A stretch of DNA of 64,000 nt from Bdellovibrionales bacterium RIFCSPHIGHO2_01_FULL_40_29 (GCA_001771815.1 MEPU01000002.1:1-64000); one strand, 5' to 3'. Positions 17,642 through 26,856 are shown, counted from the first letter of the stretch. The notes: a model not told the origin generated them from the letters alone. Translations and numbers: made by a program.

Positions 17642-18429
17642 AAAGCATTATTCCAGCACTTTATAACAATCTTCTTTCGACAAAGGTGTTGAATTTAAGT
17701 GCTGTTGAAACCAAAGCCACGTGTCAGAATTGTCTGAGGTCTCGTGATAAGCGCTTCGCCTATACTTACAAATCCAATTTAAAATGTTGTACATTTCATC
17801 CTTATCTTCCCAATTTTGCAGTGGGTGCATTGCTATCAACAAAGGAAAAAACAGTCGGTATAGAAAAGCTTGAATCCAAGATTTTATCTCGTGAGTTTGC
17901 CTTACCCATTGGAGTGATGGCTCCATATGATTATCAACTGGCTTTTCTATCTAAGAATGAGGAAGACTTTGGAAATAGAGCTGATTTACTCTGTCCTTAT
18001 TTTAGCGCCGAGCAGAATCAGTGTTCCATTTGGGAGTATCGCGGAGTGGTCTGTACGTCATTTTACTGTCGAAGTGATTACGGGCAAGATGGACAAAAAT
18101 TTTGGGCCGTAATGAGTGATTTTTTAAGCTACGTTGAAATGGCTTTGGCTGAAGAGTGTCTTGTGCAGCTTGATTTTTCACCTCGAGATCTTTCGGATCA
18201 ATTGATGTATTTGAATAAAAGAGATTTTTCTTTGTCAGAACAAACTCAGCATCAACTCGACGAGGTTACGGATCGTAAATTATGGAATGGATATGACAGC
18301 AAAATAGAATTCTATCAAAAATGTTTTGCAATCGTTCAAAAATTAGATAGAAATCAATTTAAAGAAATTTTAGGCGAGCAAGGCCTAGAGTTGGAAAGCG
18401 AAGTTGTCGATTATGGCCATCGCAGATAA
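17632..18429 (+). CDS. Cys-rich YkgJ-like putative metal-chelating protein
   Basis: 265 aa. Cysteines are spaced as in the YkgJ/UPF0153 family of predicted Zn/Fe-chelating proteins: CQNC (about 31-34), CCTFHP (about 52-57), LCPYF, QCSIWEYRGVVCTSFYC in the middle. The remaining C-terminal half (about 160-265) is alpha-helical and unrecognised. No signal peptide. It overlaps the DUF2183 gene upstream and sufE downstream, so it forms one unit with sufE; a role in iron-sulfur metabolism is possible but only suggested by context. Confidence 0.65.
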   Translation: MQIKSIIPALYNNLLSTKVLNLSAVETKATCQNCLRSRDKRFAYTYKSNLKCCTFHPYLPNFAVGALLSTKEKTVGIEKLESKILSREFALPIGVMAPYDYQLAFLSKNEEDFGNRADLLCPYFSAEQNQCSIWEYRGVVCTSFYCRSDYGQDGQKFWAVMSDFLSYVEMALAEECLVQLDFSPRDLSDQLMYLNKRDFSLSEQTQHQLDEVTDRKLWNGYDSKIEFYQKCFAIVQKLDRNQFKEILGEQGLELESEVVDYGHRR

Positions 18430-18841
18430 AATTGAAGCCTTAAAATCTCAGTTCGATAAGTGTGTCACGTGGGATGCGAAGTACGAAAAAATCATTGAAT
18501 TGGGTAAAAAGTGGCCGGGTTTGGACGATCAGTTTAAAACTGAAGATCTTAAAATCAAAGGATGTCAGTCACAGGTTTGGCTTAAGGCGGAAATGGGACC
18601 CAATAAGACGATTCTTTTCAGTGGTGATAGCGATGCTTTATTAGTGCGTGGTCTTGTGGCATTGATTGTAACTGTTTATTCTGGCGAAACGCCCCAAGAT
18701 ATTCTGAATACAGATGTTGTTTTTTTGAAAGATATGGGGTTCGACACAGGACTAAGTCCAAGTCGTTCGAACGGTCTTTTTTCGATGGTTAAACAAATTA
18801 AATACTACGCAACTGCATTTCAGTATTTACTTTCAAAATAA
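18413..18841 (+). CDS. sufE: Cysteine desulfuration protein SufE
   Basis: 142 aa from ATG 18413 (an in-frame TTG lies three codons upstream). SufE accepts sulfur from the desulfurase SufS and passes it to the Fe-S scaffold. The persulfide-carrying cysteine is Cys51 in KIKGCQSQVWL, the same position as in E. coli SufE. FSGDSDALLVRGLVALI is the usual second half. No sufS or sufBCD in the window. The start overlaps the stop of the Cys-rich gene by 17 nt. Confidence 0.92.
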   Translation: MAIADKIEALKSQFDKCVTWDAKYEKIIELGKKWPGLDDQFKTEDLKIKGCQSQVWLKAEMGPNKTILFSGDSDALLVRGLVALIVTVYSGETPQDILNTDVVFLKDMGFDTGLSPSRSNGLFSMVKQIKYYATAFQYLLSK

Positions 18842-18857
18842 GTTCGACTTAAAATAA

Positions 18858-19364
18858 ATGGTGCTTCATCTCAGTTTAGTGATTCTTATTATTTCTGCGA
18901 CTCTATTGGCTTCTGAATCTGAAGCTCGCATTCGCATGCGTAAGATTAAAGACACTCCAAAAACATGCACGGTGATGAAAGAGGATCCCCTATTAAGTCG
19001 CCCAGCAAAACCTGTTTGGTCCACGGAACGGCACAGCGTCGTGATTTCGAATCAAGTGACACTAGTTAATGATTTGGGAGTCAAGGTGTGCTCGTGGAAC
19101 AAAGATTTGTTTACTGAAGTTGCGGATGTGAATACTTTTCGCTTTTATATTGATGAGTACAAAGAAGTTATTTACCCCCATGTGGATCAAAAAGAACGTG
19201 GCTTTGTGATGTTTCAAGCGGAATTTAAAGATTGCGTTCTTGGTAAGAAAGCAACAACAGTTCGGGCCGAATTTCCAGTTTGCAAAAAACCTAAAAAGAA
19301 AAAAAAGACTTCAAAGAAAAGAACAAATAAAGTTATCAAGAAAAAGAAAGCGACCACGAAGTAG
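18858..19364 (+). CDS. Secreted protein with Lys-rich tail, unknown
   Basis: 168 aa. Signal-peptide-like N terminus ([23 protein letters not shown]). The mature part has four or five cysteines (CTVMKED, KVCSWNK, FKDCVLG, FPVCKK) and looks like a small disulfide-stabilised beta domain. The last 30 residues are almost all Lys/Thr/Ser ([13 protein letters not shown]), which could bind nucleic acid or acidic surface polymers. No family recognised. It lies between sufE and msrB; its stop overlaps an upstream GTG of msrB. Confidence 0.6.
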   Translation: MVLHLSLVILIISATLLASESEARIRMRKIKDTPKTCTVMKEDPLLSRPAKPVWSTERHSVVISNQVTLVNDLGVKVCSWNKDLFTEVADVNTFRFYIDEYKEVIYPHVDQKERGFVMFQAEFKDCVLGKKATTVRAEFPVCKKPKKKKKTSKKRTNKVIKKKKATTK

Positions 19365-19378
19365 TGAAGGGATTTACG

Positions 19379-19924
19379 ATGAAATTTATTTGTATTAAAA
19401 TTTTTTTAGTGACCCAGCTTTTGATGTTATCCGTTTTTGGACAAGAAGGAGCACCAGGTATGAATTGGAAAAAACCGACTGATTCCGAATTGAAATCAAA
19501 ATTAACTCAGATCCAGTACGAAGTGACACAAAAGGACGGGACAGAAAAACCTTTCAAGAATGAATACTGGAACAACCATGACGAGGGCATTTATGTGGAT
19601 GTGGTTTCTGGTGAGCCCTTATTTAGTTCACTGGACAAGTACGAGTCTGGGACGGGGTGGCCCAGTTTTACAAAGCCATTAAAGGATGACTTTGTAAAAC
19701 TCAAGCAAGATCGTCGTTTATTTTCCACGCGAACTGAAGTTCGAAGTCAAAAAGCCGATTCACATTTAGGTCATGTTTTTGATGATGGGCCTAAGCCAAC
19801 AGGTAAACGCTATTGTATGAATTCGGCAGCGCTTCGATTCATTGCAGTCAAAGACATGGAAAAACAAGGTTATGGTGATTTTCTCAAATTGTTTGAAGGT
19901 AAAAAAAAAAGTTTGACCGAGTAG
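19379..19924 (+). CDS. msrB: Exported methionine sulfoxide reductase B (first half of an MsrB-MsrA fusion)
   Basis: 181 aa from ATG 19379 (GAAGGGA ribosome site; an upstream GTG at 19364 is less likely). Signal peptide to about residue 21. MsrB reduces the R epimer of Met sulfoxide. Motifs: [36 protein letters not shown] and the catalytic Cys in [11 protein letters not shown]. The CxxC zinc pairs of many MsrB proteins are missing ([10 protein letters not shown]). It stops as GKKKSLTE just after ten A's; the msrA frame continues from the same A-tract. Confidence 0.93.
   Translation: MKFICIKIFLVTQLLMLSVFGQEGAPGMNWKKPTDSELKSKLTQIQYEVTQKDGTEKPFKNEYWNNHDEGIYVDVVSGEPLFSSLDKYESGTGWPSFTKPLKDDFVKLKQDRRLFSTRTEVRSQKADSHLGHVFDDGPKPTGKRYCMNSAALRFIAVKDMEKQGYGDFLKLFEGKKKSLTE
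19901..19910 (+). promoter_or_regulatory. A10 slippery tract joining msrB and msrA frames
   Basis: Ten adenines. In the msrB frame they read AAA AAA AAA A, then stop at TAG 19922. Slipping back one base (or an mRNA with one extra A) moves into the msrA frame, open from 19903 without a stop. The msrA active-site codons GGCFWC (19933-19950) lie in this frame upstream of its first ATG, and no ATG/GTG/TTG lies between the stop at 19900 and the cysteine codon at 19939. A AAA AAA is a classical -1 slippery heptamer; a base miscount in the homopolymer is the alternative. Confidence 0.7.
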
Positions 19925-20430
19925 TTTTTTCTGGTGGTTGCTTTTGGTGCATGGAGAAACCATTTGAAGAGCTTGTCGGAGTTCTAGCGGTTACATCTGG
20001 ATACACTGGAGGGCACGTCGAAAATCCATCGTATGAACAGGTTTCCAGTGGCGCAACGGGGCATATTGAATCGGTTGAAGTGGTTTATGATTCTTCTCAG
20101 ATTTCACTTGAAAAAATATTAGAAGTTTATTGGATTAATATAGATCCATTTGATGGCAACGGTCAATTTTGCGATAAAGGATATCAGTATACAAGTGCTC
20201 TGTTTTATTCCACTGATGCTGAGAAGGAATTGTTCCAAAAAAGTTGGGCTCAAGCTCAGAGAAAGTTAAAAATTTCTGGAACATTAAAGACAAATATTTT
20301 GCCGGCGAAAACTTTTTTTAAAGCCGAGGATTACCATCAGGATTATTACAAGAAAAATCCTATTCGTTATCGGTATTATCGTTCGGGTTGTGGACGAGAT
20401 AAACGTTTACAGCAGGTGTGGAATAGGTGA
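19903..20430 (+). CDS. msrA: Methionine sulfoxide reductase A (second half of an MsrB-MsrA fusion; needs frameshift)
   Basis: MsrA reduces the S epimer of Met sulfoxide. The whole domain is present only if reading enters the frame from the A10 tract: [19 protein letters not shown], with the catalytic Cys in GCFWC, then [32 protein letters not shown] and the segment [14 protein letters not shown]. The first ATG in the frame (19951) lies after both cysteines of GCFWC, so a product started there would be dead. I therefore read this as the C-terminal half of a bifunctional exported MsrBA enzyme of about 355 aa. Its TGA overlaps the GTG of the next gene. Confidence 0.85.
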   Translation, partial: KKKFDRVVFSGGCFWCMEKPFEELVGVLAVTSGYTGGHVENPSYEQVSSGATGHIESVEVVYDSSQISLEKILEVYWINIDPFDGNGQFCDKGYQYTSALFYSTDAEKELFQKSWAQAQRKLKISGTLKTNILPAKTFFKAEDYHQDYYKKNPIRYRYYRSGCGRDKRLQQVWNR

Positions 20431-21722
20431 GTTTACAAAAAATAAAATCTGCACTGGCTATAGATTTTGGAACGAGCCATTCACTTGTTGGTGCTGTGAT
20501 TGATGGGAAATCAACAGAGGCTATTCCAATTGATGCAACAGCACCAGATCCTACATTGATGCGAACATTGCTTTATTTTCCACATCAGGATTCTTGTTTT
20601 TATGGAAGTCAGGCTCTTTCGCAGTACATAGATCAAGATATGGAGGGACGATTATTTCGATCGTTTAAATCCCACTTGGCTAATCCCAACTATTTGGGAA
20701 GTGTTGTGGGGAATCGCATACTGAGTTTGGAAAATATGGTGGGGACATTCTTGCTTGAGCTTAAAAAAAGAGCTGAGAATTACCTTCAAGTTTCTATAGA
20801 TCATGCTGTTATTGGTCGACCTGCACGTTACTCGATGGACTCAGTTCATGAAGAGATCGCAATAGTTCGCATGCAAAAGGCAGCACATTTTGCAGGGTTT
20901 CGTGATGTCCAGTTTATTCCCGAACCCATTGCTGCAGCTTTTGATTATCGAAAAAAAATAAATACCGAAAAAATAATTTTGGTGGGAGATTTCGGTGGGG
21001 GAACATCTGATTTTACAGTGATGCGAATTCATCCAGAGCCGTTTAGTAAAAAAGATGTGTTAGCGGTAGATGGTTGCCCTCTTGCTGGAGATGCGCTGGA
21101 TAGTATTTTTATGAGCCATCGATTGAATGAGTATTTTGGTGCTCAGTCAGTTTACCGATTACCCATGTCGAGTAATTTACTGACCATGCCACCTTCGATT
21201 ATGCAGCGACTCAATCATCCAGCTCATTGCGTTCACTTAAAAGAAAAAGACACCTATGAATTTATTCGTGAAGTCCGCAAATGTGCTCTTCGCGATTCTG
21301 ATAAAGACGCGATTGATCGATTGTGTTTATTGGTGGATGATCAACAGATATTTTCTTTTTTTGAAAAAATTGAGCACTTGAAAAAAACACTCTCATTGTC
21401 TCAAAATGCTGAATTCAGTTTTGATTATCCAGGATTAGAGATCTTGCAAGAATTTTCGCAAGCTCAGTTTGTGACTTGGTCTGAAAGTATTCAGAAACGC
21501 ATCTTTCAATCTTTGGATGATTGTATGAAATCTGCAGGTGTCATACCTTCGCAAATAGACTTGGTCTGTTTGACAGGGGGGACGGCTCAAGTTCCATTTA
21601 TTCGAAAGCAATTCGTAGAGCGATTCGGGTCTGGAAAATTACAAACGTCGTCTCAATTTCACTCGGTTTTATCAGGGCTGGTGGAGTCCGCATCGCTTTG
21701 GCATCAAGGTGTTCAATTTTGA
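20427..21722 (+). CDS. yegD: Hsp70-family chaperone, YegD-like
   Basis: 431 aa, close to E. coli YegD. N-terminal actin/Hsp70 ATPase: phosphate loop 1 AIDFGTSHSLVG (about 10-21), phosphate loop 2 VGDFGGGTSDFTV (about 188-200) and the adenosine segment LTGGTAQVPFIR (about 381-392). It lacks the substrate-binding beta-sandwich and lid of DnaK, as YegD does. The GTG start overlaps the msrA stop (GTGA). Translational coupling to a periplasmic Met-sulfoxide repair enzyme suggests a stress-repair unit, but its client is unknown. Confidence 0.85.
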   Translation: MSLQKIKSALAIDFGTSHSLVGAVIDGKSTEAIPIDATAPDPTLMRTLLYFPHQDSCFYGSQALSQYIDQDMEGRLFRSFKSHLANPNYLGSVVGNRILSLENMVGTFLLELKKRAENYLQVSIDHAVIGRPARYSMDSVHEEIAIVRMQKAAHFAGFRDVQFIPEPIAAAFDYRKKINTEKIILVGDFGGGTSDFTVMRIHPEPFSKKDVLAVDGCPLAGDALDSIFMSHRLNEYFGAQSVYRLPMSSNLLTMPPSIMQRLNHPAHCVHLKEKDTYEFIREVRKCALRDSDKDAIDRLCLLVDDQQIFSFFEKIEHLKKTLSLSQNAEFSFDYPGLEILQEFSQAQFVTWSESIQKRIFQSLDDCMKSAGVIPSQIDLVCLTGGTAQVPFIRKQFVERFGSGKLQTSSQFHSVLSGLVESASLWHQGVQF

Positions 21723-21770
21723 AACATCTTTACTCTTAAGCTCTCTGAATCAATTGCCGATGAGTTAACG

Positions 21771-22238
21771 ATGACGCCCACAACAAGTAAAACAGTTATC
21801 TGGATAATGATGATCATGATTGCCGGATTAACGTTGTTTTCATTTCAAAATTGTTCACCGTCGGTGATCATGGTGGGATCTGGAGCTCCTGTAAAAGCCA
21901 ATCATTTATCAGAAATGCTTATCGAGTCCGAGAATGAAATTCAAGCGACAAAACAGGAACTCAATGCAGATGAATCCAGTTATCGGGCTTTTAAAGTGCA
22001 CCGTGAGATGACTAGTGAAACGACTAGAGATGTTGCCGTTGAGACAACTCCTGAAGAAAATAACGCTCCTGAAGAAAAAAATGCTGCTGAGATTGCGCAA
22101 GCCCCTGTTGTGACGGAAGAGATACCAAAAGAGGCTGTGGCTGCGGCAGAAATACCCGTAACCCCCGTTGTCGTTGAACAAGAAGAAGTCCAAGTGAAAC
22201 TTCGAGTGAAAAAAACTAAAAAGAAAAAAATAAATTAG
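21771..22238 (+). CDS. Ala/Glu-rich lipoprotein, unknown
   Basis: 155 aa. N-terminal membrane segment with a lipobox-like end FQNCSPS (Cys at about residue 28); FQNC-type sites occur in many Bdellovibrio lipoproteins as I recall. After that the chain is low-complexity: Glu/Ala/Val/Pro repeats (ETTPEENNAPEEKNAAE) and a basic tail KKTKKKKIN. Such an extended, charged linker could span the periplasm. No domain is recognised. It is convergent with the YebC gene, overlapping its end by four bases. Confidence 0.6.
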   Translation: MTPTTSKTVIWIMMIMIAGLTLFSFQNCSPSVIMVGSGAPVKANHLSEMLIESENEIQATKQELNADESSYRAFKVHREMTSETTRDVAVETTPEENNAPEEKNAAEIAQAPVVTEEIPKEAVAAAEIPVTPVVVEQEEVQVKLRVKKTKKKKIN

Positions 22239-22936
22239 AGTGTTGCATACACCTTATGGGTGTCATCCAGATCATCGACAGCATTTAAAAATTCTTCAAC
22301 ATCTTTTCGCTGAGAATCAGTTAATTCGGTGATGTTGGTTGCTTTGTATGAGAGTGATGCGGATGTGACTTTCCAGCCGCGCGCTTGAAGCGCTTTGTTG
22401 AGGGTGTCTAAATTTTCAAAAGCCGTTGTGAATTCATAAGTACCGTCTTCATTATTCTGAACATCATCAGCTCCGGCTTCGATAGCTTCCTCATCAATAT
22501 CAAATGTTCCCACTTTAGAAGCTTCGACAGCACCAACTCGTGCAAACATCCAAGCCACACTGTTTGTTTCGCCAAGGTTGCCATCGTATTTTTTAAAGAC
22601 ACTTCGCATTTCAGGTGCGGTTCGATGTTTATTGTCCGTTTGACATTCGACGATAACTCCAACTCCATGAGGTCCATAGCCCTCGTAGGTGAGCTCTTCG
22701 ATAATCTTCCCATCATCCAAAAGACCGGCGCCTTTTTTTATGGCTCTATCAATTGTATCATTGGGACAGGAAATAGCCTTTGCGGCATCTATGGCCATGC
22801 GAAGACGAGCGTTCATGTCGGGATTAGGGCCACCTAATTTTGATGCGACTTGAATCTCGCGAGCCACTTTCGTAAACATGGCCCCTTTTTTTTGTGCATT
22901 CTCTGATTTGCCAGCGGCTTTCCAACCTTTTCCCAT
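22235..22936 (-). CDS. yebC: YebC/PmpR-family protein (TACO1 family)
   Basis: 233 aa from ATG at 22936, preceded by AAGGGAG; 27 further in-frame residues upstream look non-homologous. The family opening MGKGWKAAGKSENAQKKGAMFTK differs slightly from the usual AGHSKW..IKHRKAA form but keeps the helix (FTKVAREI, GPNPDMNARLRMAIDAAK, MPCDTI-like SCPNDTIDRAIKKG). YEGYGPHGVGVIVECQTDN is diagnostic. Members act as transcription regulators or help ribosomes through proline stretches; which applies here cannot be read. Confidence 0.9.
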   Translation of the reverse strand: MGKGWKAAGKSENAQKKGAMFTKVAREIQVASKLGGPNPDMNARLRMAIDAAKAISCPNDTIDRAIKKGAGLLDDGKIIEELTYEGYGPHGVGVIVECQTDNKHRTAPEMRSVFKKYDGNLGETNSVAWMFARVGAVEASKVGTFDIDEEAIEAGADDVQNNEDGTYEFTTAFENLDTLNKALQARGWKVTSASLSYKATNITELTDSQRKDVEEFLNAVDDLDDTHKVYATL

Positions 22937-23023
22937 AAGTGCTCCCTTGGTAGAAAAGATATAAAATATCCTAACAGGTCTTAGTTTGTCTAGGTCTGGG
23001 CGATGTGCTAGATTCACAAGGTT

Positions 23024-23806
23024 ATGTGGGCTTTTAATGAATCTGATGTCTTTAAAAAAATCCTAAATATTCGGCACTGCTCGAATGATGTGTTTCAATT
23101 AAAAATGAAAGAACCAGTTCCTCTGATTCCAGCGCGTGATGTGAGTTTACTGGCGCCTAAGGAGCTGCCAGAGAAAAAGGGACTTTCATTTAAACAAGGA
23201 CAAGCTCGGTTATTGCATGATCTGGCCAGTATTGAACTGCAAGCGATGGAACTTGGGCTTCGAACATTGGTCGAGTTTCCAGAGGCACCTCAAGAATTTC
23301 GCGAGCAACTTTGGGATATTATGCTTTCAGAAAGCGAACATTTAGAGATGTGTCTTCAAGAGATTGATGGACTCGGTTTTAAATGGGGTGATTGGCCGGT
23401 TCATTGTGCGCTTTGGTCTGCGACCAACGTGACTGATTCTTTATTAGATCGAGTTCTTATTGTGCATCGATTCCTAGAAGGAAGTGGATTAGATGCCGGA
23501 GAAACTATTTTGCGACGCCTGCAGGGGGTCGACGCTAAACCCATTCAAAAAGCAGCTCAAAAAATATTTTCCGATGAAATTGGGCATGTCGAGTTTGGTT
23601 CTAGGTGGTACCGATCGCTATGTTCTTTAGAAAAGATAGATCCCCATTTGGATTTTTCAGATCGCATGACAAAGTTGCGGTGGATTCTTCCAAAACGGGT
23701 CGAGAATATTGCCGTAGATCTTCGGAAACGGGCGGGATTTACAGATTCTGAAATTGAGCATTTACAAAAATTGCGACTTCAGTTTCTGGGGCAGTCCATA
23801 GATTAA
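23024..23806 (+). CDS. DUF455 ferritin-like diiron protein
   Basis: 260 aa. DUF455 is a ferritin-like four-helix family related to MiaE. Metal ligands are visible in order: [14 protein letters not shown] (about 66-79), SESEHLEM (ExxH, about 104-111), [10 protein letters not shown], and [10 protein letters not shown] (ExxH, about 184-193). [16 protein letters not shown] is also typical. No signal peptide. The function of the family is unknown; many neighbours are stress genes. It is divergent from yebC with about 90 bp between starts. Confidence 0.85.
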   Translation: MWAFNESDVFKKILNIRHCSNDVFQLKMKEPVPLIPARDVSLLAPKELPEKKGLSFKQGQARLLHDLASIELQAMELGLRTLVEFPEAPQEFREQLWDIMLSESEHLEMCLQEIDGLGFKWGDWPVHCALWSATNVTDSLLDRVLIVHRFLEGSGLDAGETILRRLQGVDAKPIQKAAQKIFSDEIGHVEFGSRWYRSLCSLEKIDPHLDFSDRMTKLRWILPKRVENIAVDLRKRAGFTDSEIEHLQKLRLQFLGQSID

Positions 23807-24546
23807 ATATCTTCGTCGGGATCCAGAAATCTCCAGCGCCCTTCAGGTAGTTTTCCAAGCATCAGCTTTCCTACACGCACTCGCTTTAATCCGGTAACAC
23901 GCAGGCCTACTAATTCGCACATACGTCGAATTTGACGTTTCTTGCCTTGCTTCAAAATAAAACGAAGTTGGTCTTCATTGATCCAATCGACTTTGGCGGG
24001 TTTTAGCTTTTCGCCATCGAGTTCAAGTCCAAAATTTAATCGGGCTAAATCGTCTTTTGATAAAAACCCTTCAACACGAACAATATACTCTTTTTCAACG
24101 GTCGAATTTTCACCAATCAATTTTTTAGCAAGACGTCCATCCTGGGTGAAAATTAAAAGACCTTGTGAATCAATATCTAAACGACCGACAACGGCTAAAT
24201 TCTTCATATCGCCATGTTGAAGGGTGCGTTTCTGATTTGAAAACTGAGTGCTGTCTTTAACCAATCGGATGGCAGGTTCGTATCCAGGCTCCGGTTGTCC
24301 CGAAACATATCCAATGGGTTTGTTCATTATAATGGTTACTAGATTATTCTGCTGTCGTAATGCGGGAGTATCCAAAGTGATCTTCACATCTGGAGTCACT
24401 TTAGTGCCTAGCTCTGTGATACGTTCTCCGTTAACAAAAACGTAACCTCTTTGAATATAGTCATCAGCTTCGCGGCGCGAACAAATACCGCGCTCAGACA
24501 TCAGTTTCGAGAGTCGTAGCAATTCTTTAGAGTTAGACTGTGACAT
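23803..24546 (-). CDS. rRNA pseudouridine synthase, RsuA/RluB/RluF family
   Basis: 247 aa from the ATG at 24546 ([12 protein letters not shown]). N-terminal S4 RNA-binding domain: [20 protein letters not shown] and [10 protein letters not shown] (about 12-50). The catalytic domain has [16 protein letters not shown] and the active-site Asp in [41 protein letters not shown] is the third conserved block. The MNKPxGY..GQPE.GY form looks most like RluF (23S U2604), but the exact target is not certain. It overlaps the end of the PTPS gene. Confidence 0.9.
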   Translation of the reverse strand: MSQSNSKELLRLSKLMSERGICSRREADDYIQRGYVFVNGERITELGTKVTPDVKITLDTPALRQQNNLVTIIMNKPIGYVSGQPEPGYEPAIRLVKDSTQFSNQKRTLQHGDMKNLAVVGRLDIDSQGLLIFTQDGRLAKKLIGENSTVEKEYIVRVEGFLSKDDLARLNFGLELDGEKLKPAKVDWINEDQLRFILKQGKKRQIRRMCELVGLRVTGLKRVRVGKLMLGKLPEGRWRFLDPDEDI

Positions 24547-24949
24547 AATATTTTTCACTCCAGAGATTTTCCATTTCAAAAAGTTTAATAGAGATCAATG
24601 GATAAGGTAATTTTAATGAGGCCAACTTTTTTTCAAAATAAAGTAAGATATTTTCGGTTGTTGGAATAGTTTTCTTAAATTCTGGAATAACAAAATTGAG
24701 GTGCTCATGATCTAATTTTTGGGTCAAAGCTGTTAACTTTTTTGAAAGGACTTCATTGATTTTAATCAATTGGGTGTCTCCTATTTTTTCTGAGACTTGA
24801 AAACCAACCTCAATACGATAATTATGACCATGTCCGTACTTAGAATAACAGCGACCAAATTGTTTTTTATTTTCTGCCACTGAAAAACTGGCGTTCTTAT
24901 ACAAATGTGCCGAGCTAAATTCAGATTGAATTTTGAGAACTCGAATCAT
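24533..24949 (-). CDS. 6-pyruvoyl-tetrahydropterin synthase / QueD family
   Basis: 138 aa. The zinc histidines and catalytic residues of the T-fold family are visible: FSSAHLYKN (first His), [14 protein letters not shown] (Cys plus two His), LDHEHLN (Asp/His) and PTTENI. Members make either 6-pyruvoyl-tetrahydropterin or the queuosine precursor carboxy-tetrahydropterin. No other queuosine gene is in the window. The upstream neighbour is an SDR enzyme overlapping by ATGA, which is the same enzyme class as sepiapterin reductase, so a pterin role is possible. That is inference only. Confidence 0.85.
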   Translation of the reverse strand: MIRVLKIQSEFSSAHLYKNASFSVAENKKQFGRCYSKYGHGHNYRIEVGFQVSEKIGDTQLIKINEVLSKKLTALTQKLDHEHLNFVIPEFKKTIPTTENILLYFEKKLASLKLPYPLISIKLFEMENLWSEKYYVTV

Positions 24950-25689
24950 TTTTGCCCAATTCCGCCATCAACAGATAGAATAGCTCCTGTGGTCCAGGCC
25001 GACTGATCGGATCCTAAAAAATAAGTGGCCTGAGCAATATCAGACGGCTGGCCAATTCGCGGAAGCATTTGTAAGGTTGCCAACTCGGTTGTGATTTTAC
25101 TTTTTTCATCAGGCTTTAAATTGTGAAATGTATGAATCGGAGTATCCACAATTCCTGGGCATACGGCATTCACACGGATATTATGAGCGCCACCTTCTTG
25201 AGCCAAAGTAATAGTTAAATTATTCAGTGCGGCCTTGATCGCAGAATAAGCTGAAGTTCCTGGGGCAGGCTTTATTCCTAAAGTGGAAGAAATATTAACA
25301 ACACTGCCTTTTTTATTTTTAATAAAAAGTGGCCAGATCAATTGAGTCAGTTCAACGGGTGCCAATAAATTAACTTGAAACTGTTCATTCCATATTTCAG
25401 TCGATGTCATTTCAAAACGGGATTGCTTGTAAATCCCTGCGTTATTCACTAAAATTTCCAGTGGGGGACGGTTTTCCAAAAGATTCAGAATTGTGGTTTT
25501 AAAATCTTTCAGATCTTTCAAATCAAATGCAAAAATTTCAGTTTCATTGAGGCAGGTTTTTTGAACCAACTGCAGTTTTTTCTGATCTCGTCCAAAAAGA
25601 AAAACAAAGTGACCGTTCTTAGAAAATTCTCGGGCGATTTCAGCACCAATTCCTGAACTGGCGCCCGTTACGATCACGCTGGATTTCAT
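24946..25689 (-). CDS. Short-chain dehydrogenase/reductase (classical SDR)
   Basis: 247 aa. Cofactor loop VTGASSGIGAEIA (about 7-19), VNNAGIYKQ, catalytic Ser in NISSTLG, catalytic YSAIK (YxxxK), and the C-terminal VDGGIGQK close. FGRDQKK after the second strand suggests NADP preference (Arg). Its stop overlaps the PTPS start by four bases and its ATG follows the acyl-CoA dehydrogenase stop directly, so the three are co-transcribed. Candidate roles are sepiapterin-reductase-like or lipid 3-oxo reduction; sequence alone does not decide. Confidence 0.88.
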   Translation of the reverse strand: MKSSVIVTGASSGIGAEIAREFSKNGHFVFLFGRDQKKLQLVQKTCLNETEIFAFDLKDLKDFKTTILNLLENRPPLEILVNNAGIYKQSRFEMTSTEIWNEQFQVNLLAPVELTQLIWPLFIKNKKGSVVNISSTLGIKPAPGTSAYSAIKAALNNLTITLAQEGGAHNIRVNAVCPGIVDTPIHTFHNLKPDEKSKITTELATLQMLPRIGQPSDIAQATYFLGSDQSAWTTGAILSVDGGIGQK

Positions 25690-26856
25690 TTAAACCTTAT
25701 CCATTTCCATTTTAGCAATTGTTTGCAATTGCATATTTGAAGTGCCTTCATAAATTTGTCCAATTTTAGCATCACGCCAAAATTTTTCGACAGGGTATTC
25801 CTTGGTGAATCCATTTCCGCCAAAGAGGTCAATGGCCATGGACGCAATTTTCTCAGCGGCTTTTGATGAATAGAGTTTTGCCATTGCTGCGGATTCAATG
25901 AAATCCTGGCCAGCATCTTTCAAGCGTGCGGCATTGTAAACCATCAAACGTGCAGCCTCCAGTTCCACGCGCATTTGTGCCAATTGAAACTGAACGCCTT
26001 GAAATGAACCGATCGCTTTTCCAAATTGTTCACGGGATTTAATATAATTCAATGTGGCTTCATAGGCACCTTGAGCAATTCCTACCATTTGCGCACCAAT
26101 TCCGATGCGACCTTCATTTAAGGTTTCAATGGCAATTTTATAACCTTTACCTATTTCACCTAAGACATTCGCTTCGGGAACTTCGCAATTTTCAAATATC
26201 AGTTCACAGGTTGAGCTGGCGCGGATTCCTAATTTGTCTTCTTTCTTGCCGACGGTGAAGCCCTTAAAATCTTTTTCAACGATGAAGGCCGTAATTCCTT
26301 TGTAGCCTTTTGCAATATCCATATTGGCAAAAACAATAAAGAAACTGGCTTCTTTGGCATTTGTAATCCAAAGTTTATTGCCGTTTAAAATCCATTTTCC
26401 ATCTTTTTTTTCTGCGCGACATTTTAAACCAAAAGCGTCCGAACCCGATGACGATTCAGATAGGCAGTAAGCGCCGACCCAGTCTTTTGCTAATTTGGGA
26501 AGATACTTTTCTTTTTGTGCCTCATTGCCCCATTTGATTACGGCATTTGTAACCAATGTGTTTTGGACATCACACAAAACAGAAACAGATCCATCAATAC
26601 GTCCAATTTCTTCAATTGCAATACAAGCCATTGTGAAAGTGGCTCCGGCACCACCGTATCGCTCGGGGGATTCAATTCCCATCAAGCCCATTTCAAAAAG
26701 TTTTGAAACAATGTCGGGATTCATCTGAGCTTTTTCATCCATATGAGTCACATGAGGTTTGATTTCAGACTCTGCAAACGATCGAACAGCTTCGCGAAAA
26801 GCAACTTCATCTTCAGACCACATTGTTAAAGCAGGACGCGTATTTTCCATAGACAT
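25690..26856 (-). CDS. Acyl-CoA dehydrogenase (short/medium-chain type)
   Basis: 388 aa, full length. FAD motifs YCLSESSSGSDAFGL (about 138-152) and WITNAKEA; catalytic Glu in IYEGTSNMQLQTIAK near the C terminus; REQFGKAIGSFQGVQFQLA mid-protein. The AAGGAG site five bases before ATG at 26856 supports the start. It oxidises acyl-CoA to enoyl-CoA in beta-oxidation; position of the Glu matches butyryl/short-chain enzymes. First gene of the minus-strand run with SDR, PTPS and the pseudouridine synthase. Confidence 0.94.
   Translation of the reverse strand: MSMENTRPALTMWSEDEVAFREAVRSFAESEIKPHVTHMDEKAQMNPDIVSKLFEMGLMGIESPERYGGAGATFTMACIAIEEIGRIDGSVSVLCDVQNTLVTNAVIKWGNEAQKEKYLPKLAKDWVGAYCLSESSSGSDAFGLKCRAEKKDGKWILNGNKLWITNAKEASFFIVFANMDIAKGYKGITAFIVEKDFKGFTVGKKEDKLGIRASSTCELIFENCEVPEANVLGEIGKGYKIAIETLNEGRIGIGAQMVGIAQGAYEATLNYIKSREQFGKAIGSFQGVQFQLAQMRVELEAARLMVYNAARLKDAGQDFIESAAMAKLYSSKAAEKIASMAIDLFGGNGFTKEYPVEKFWRDAKIGQIYEGTSNMQLQTIAKMEMDKV

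Noticed and set aside
19951-20430. msrA as a stand-alone gene from the first ATG
   Set aside because: Starting there removes the catalytic GCFWC cysteine, so it cannot be the true enzyme start.
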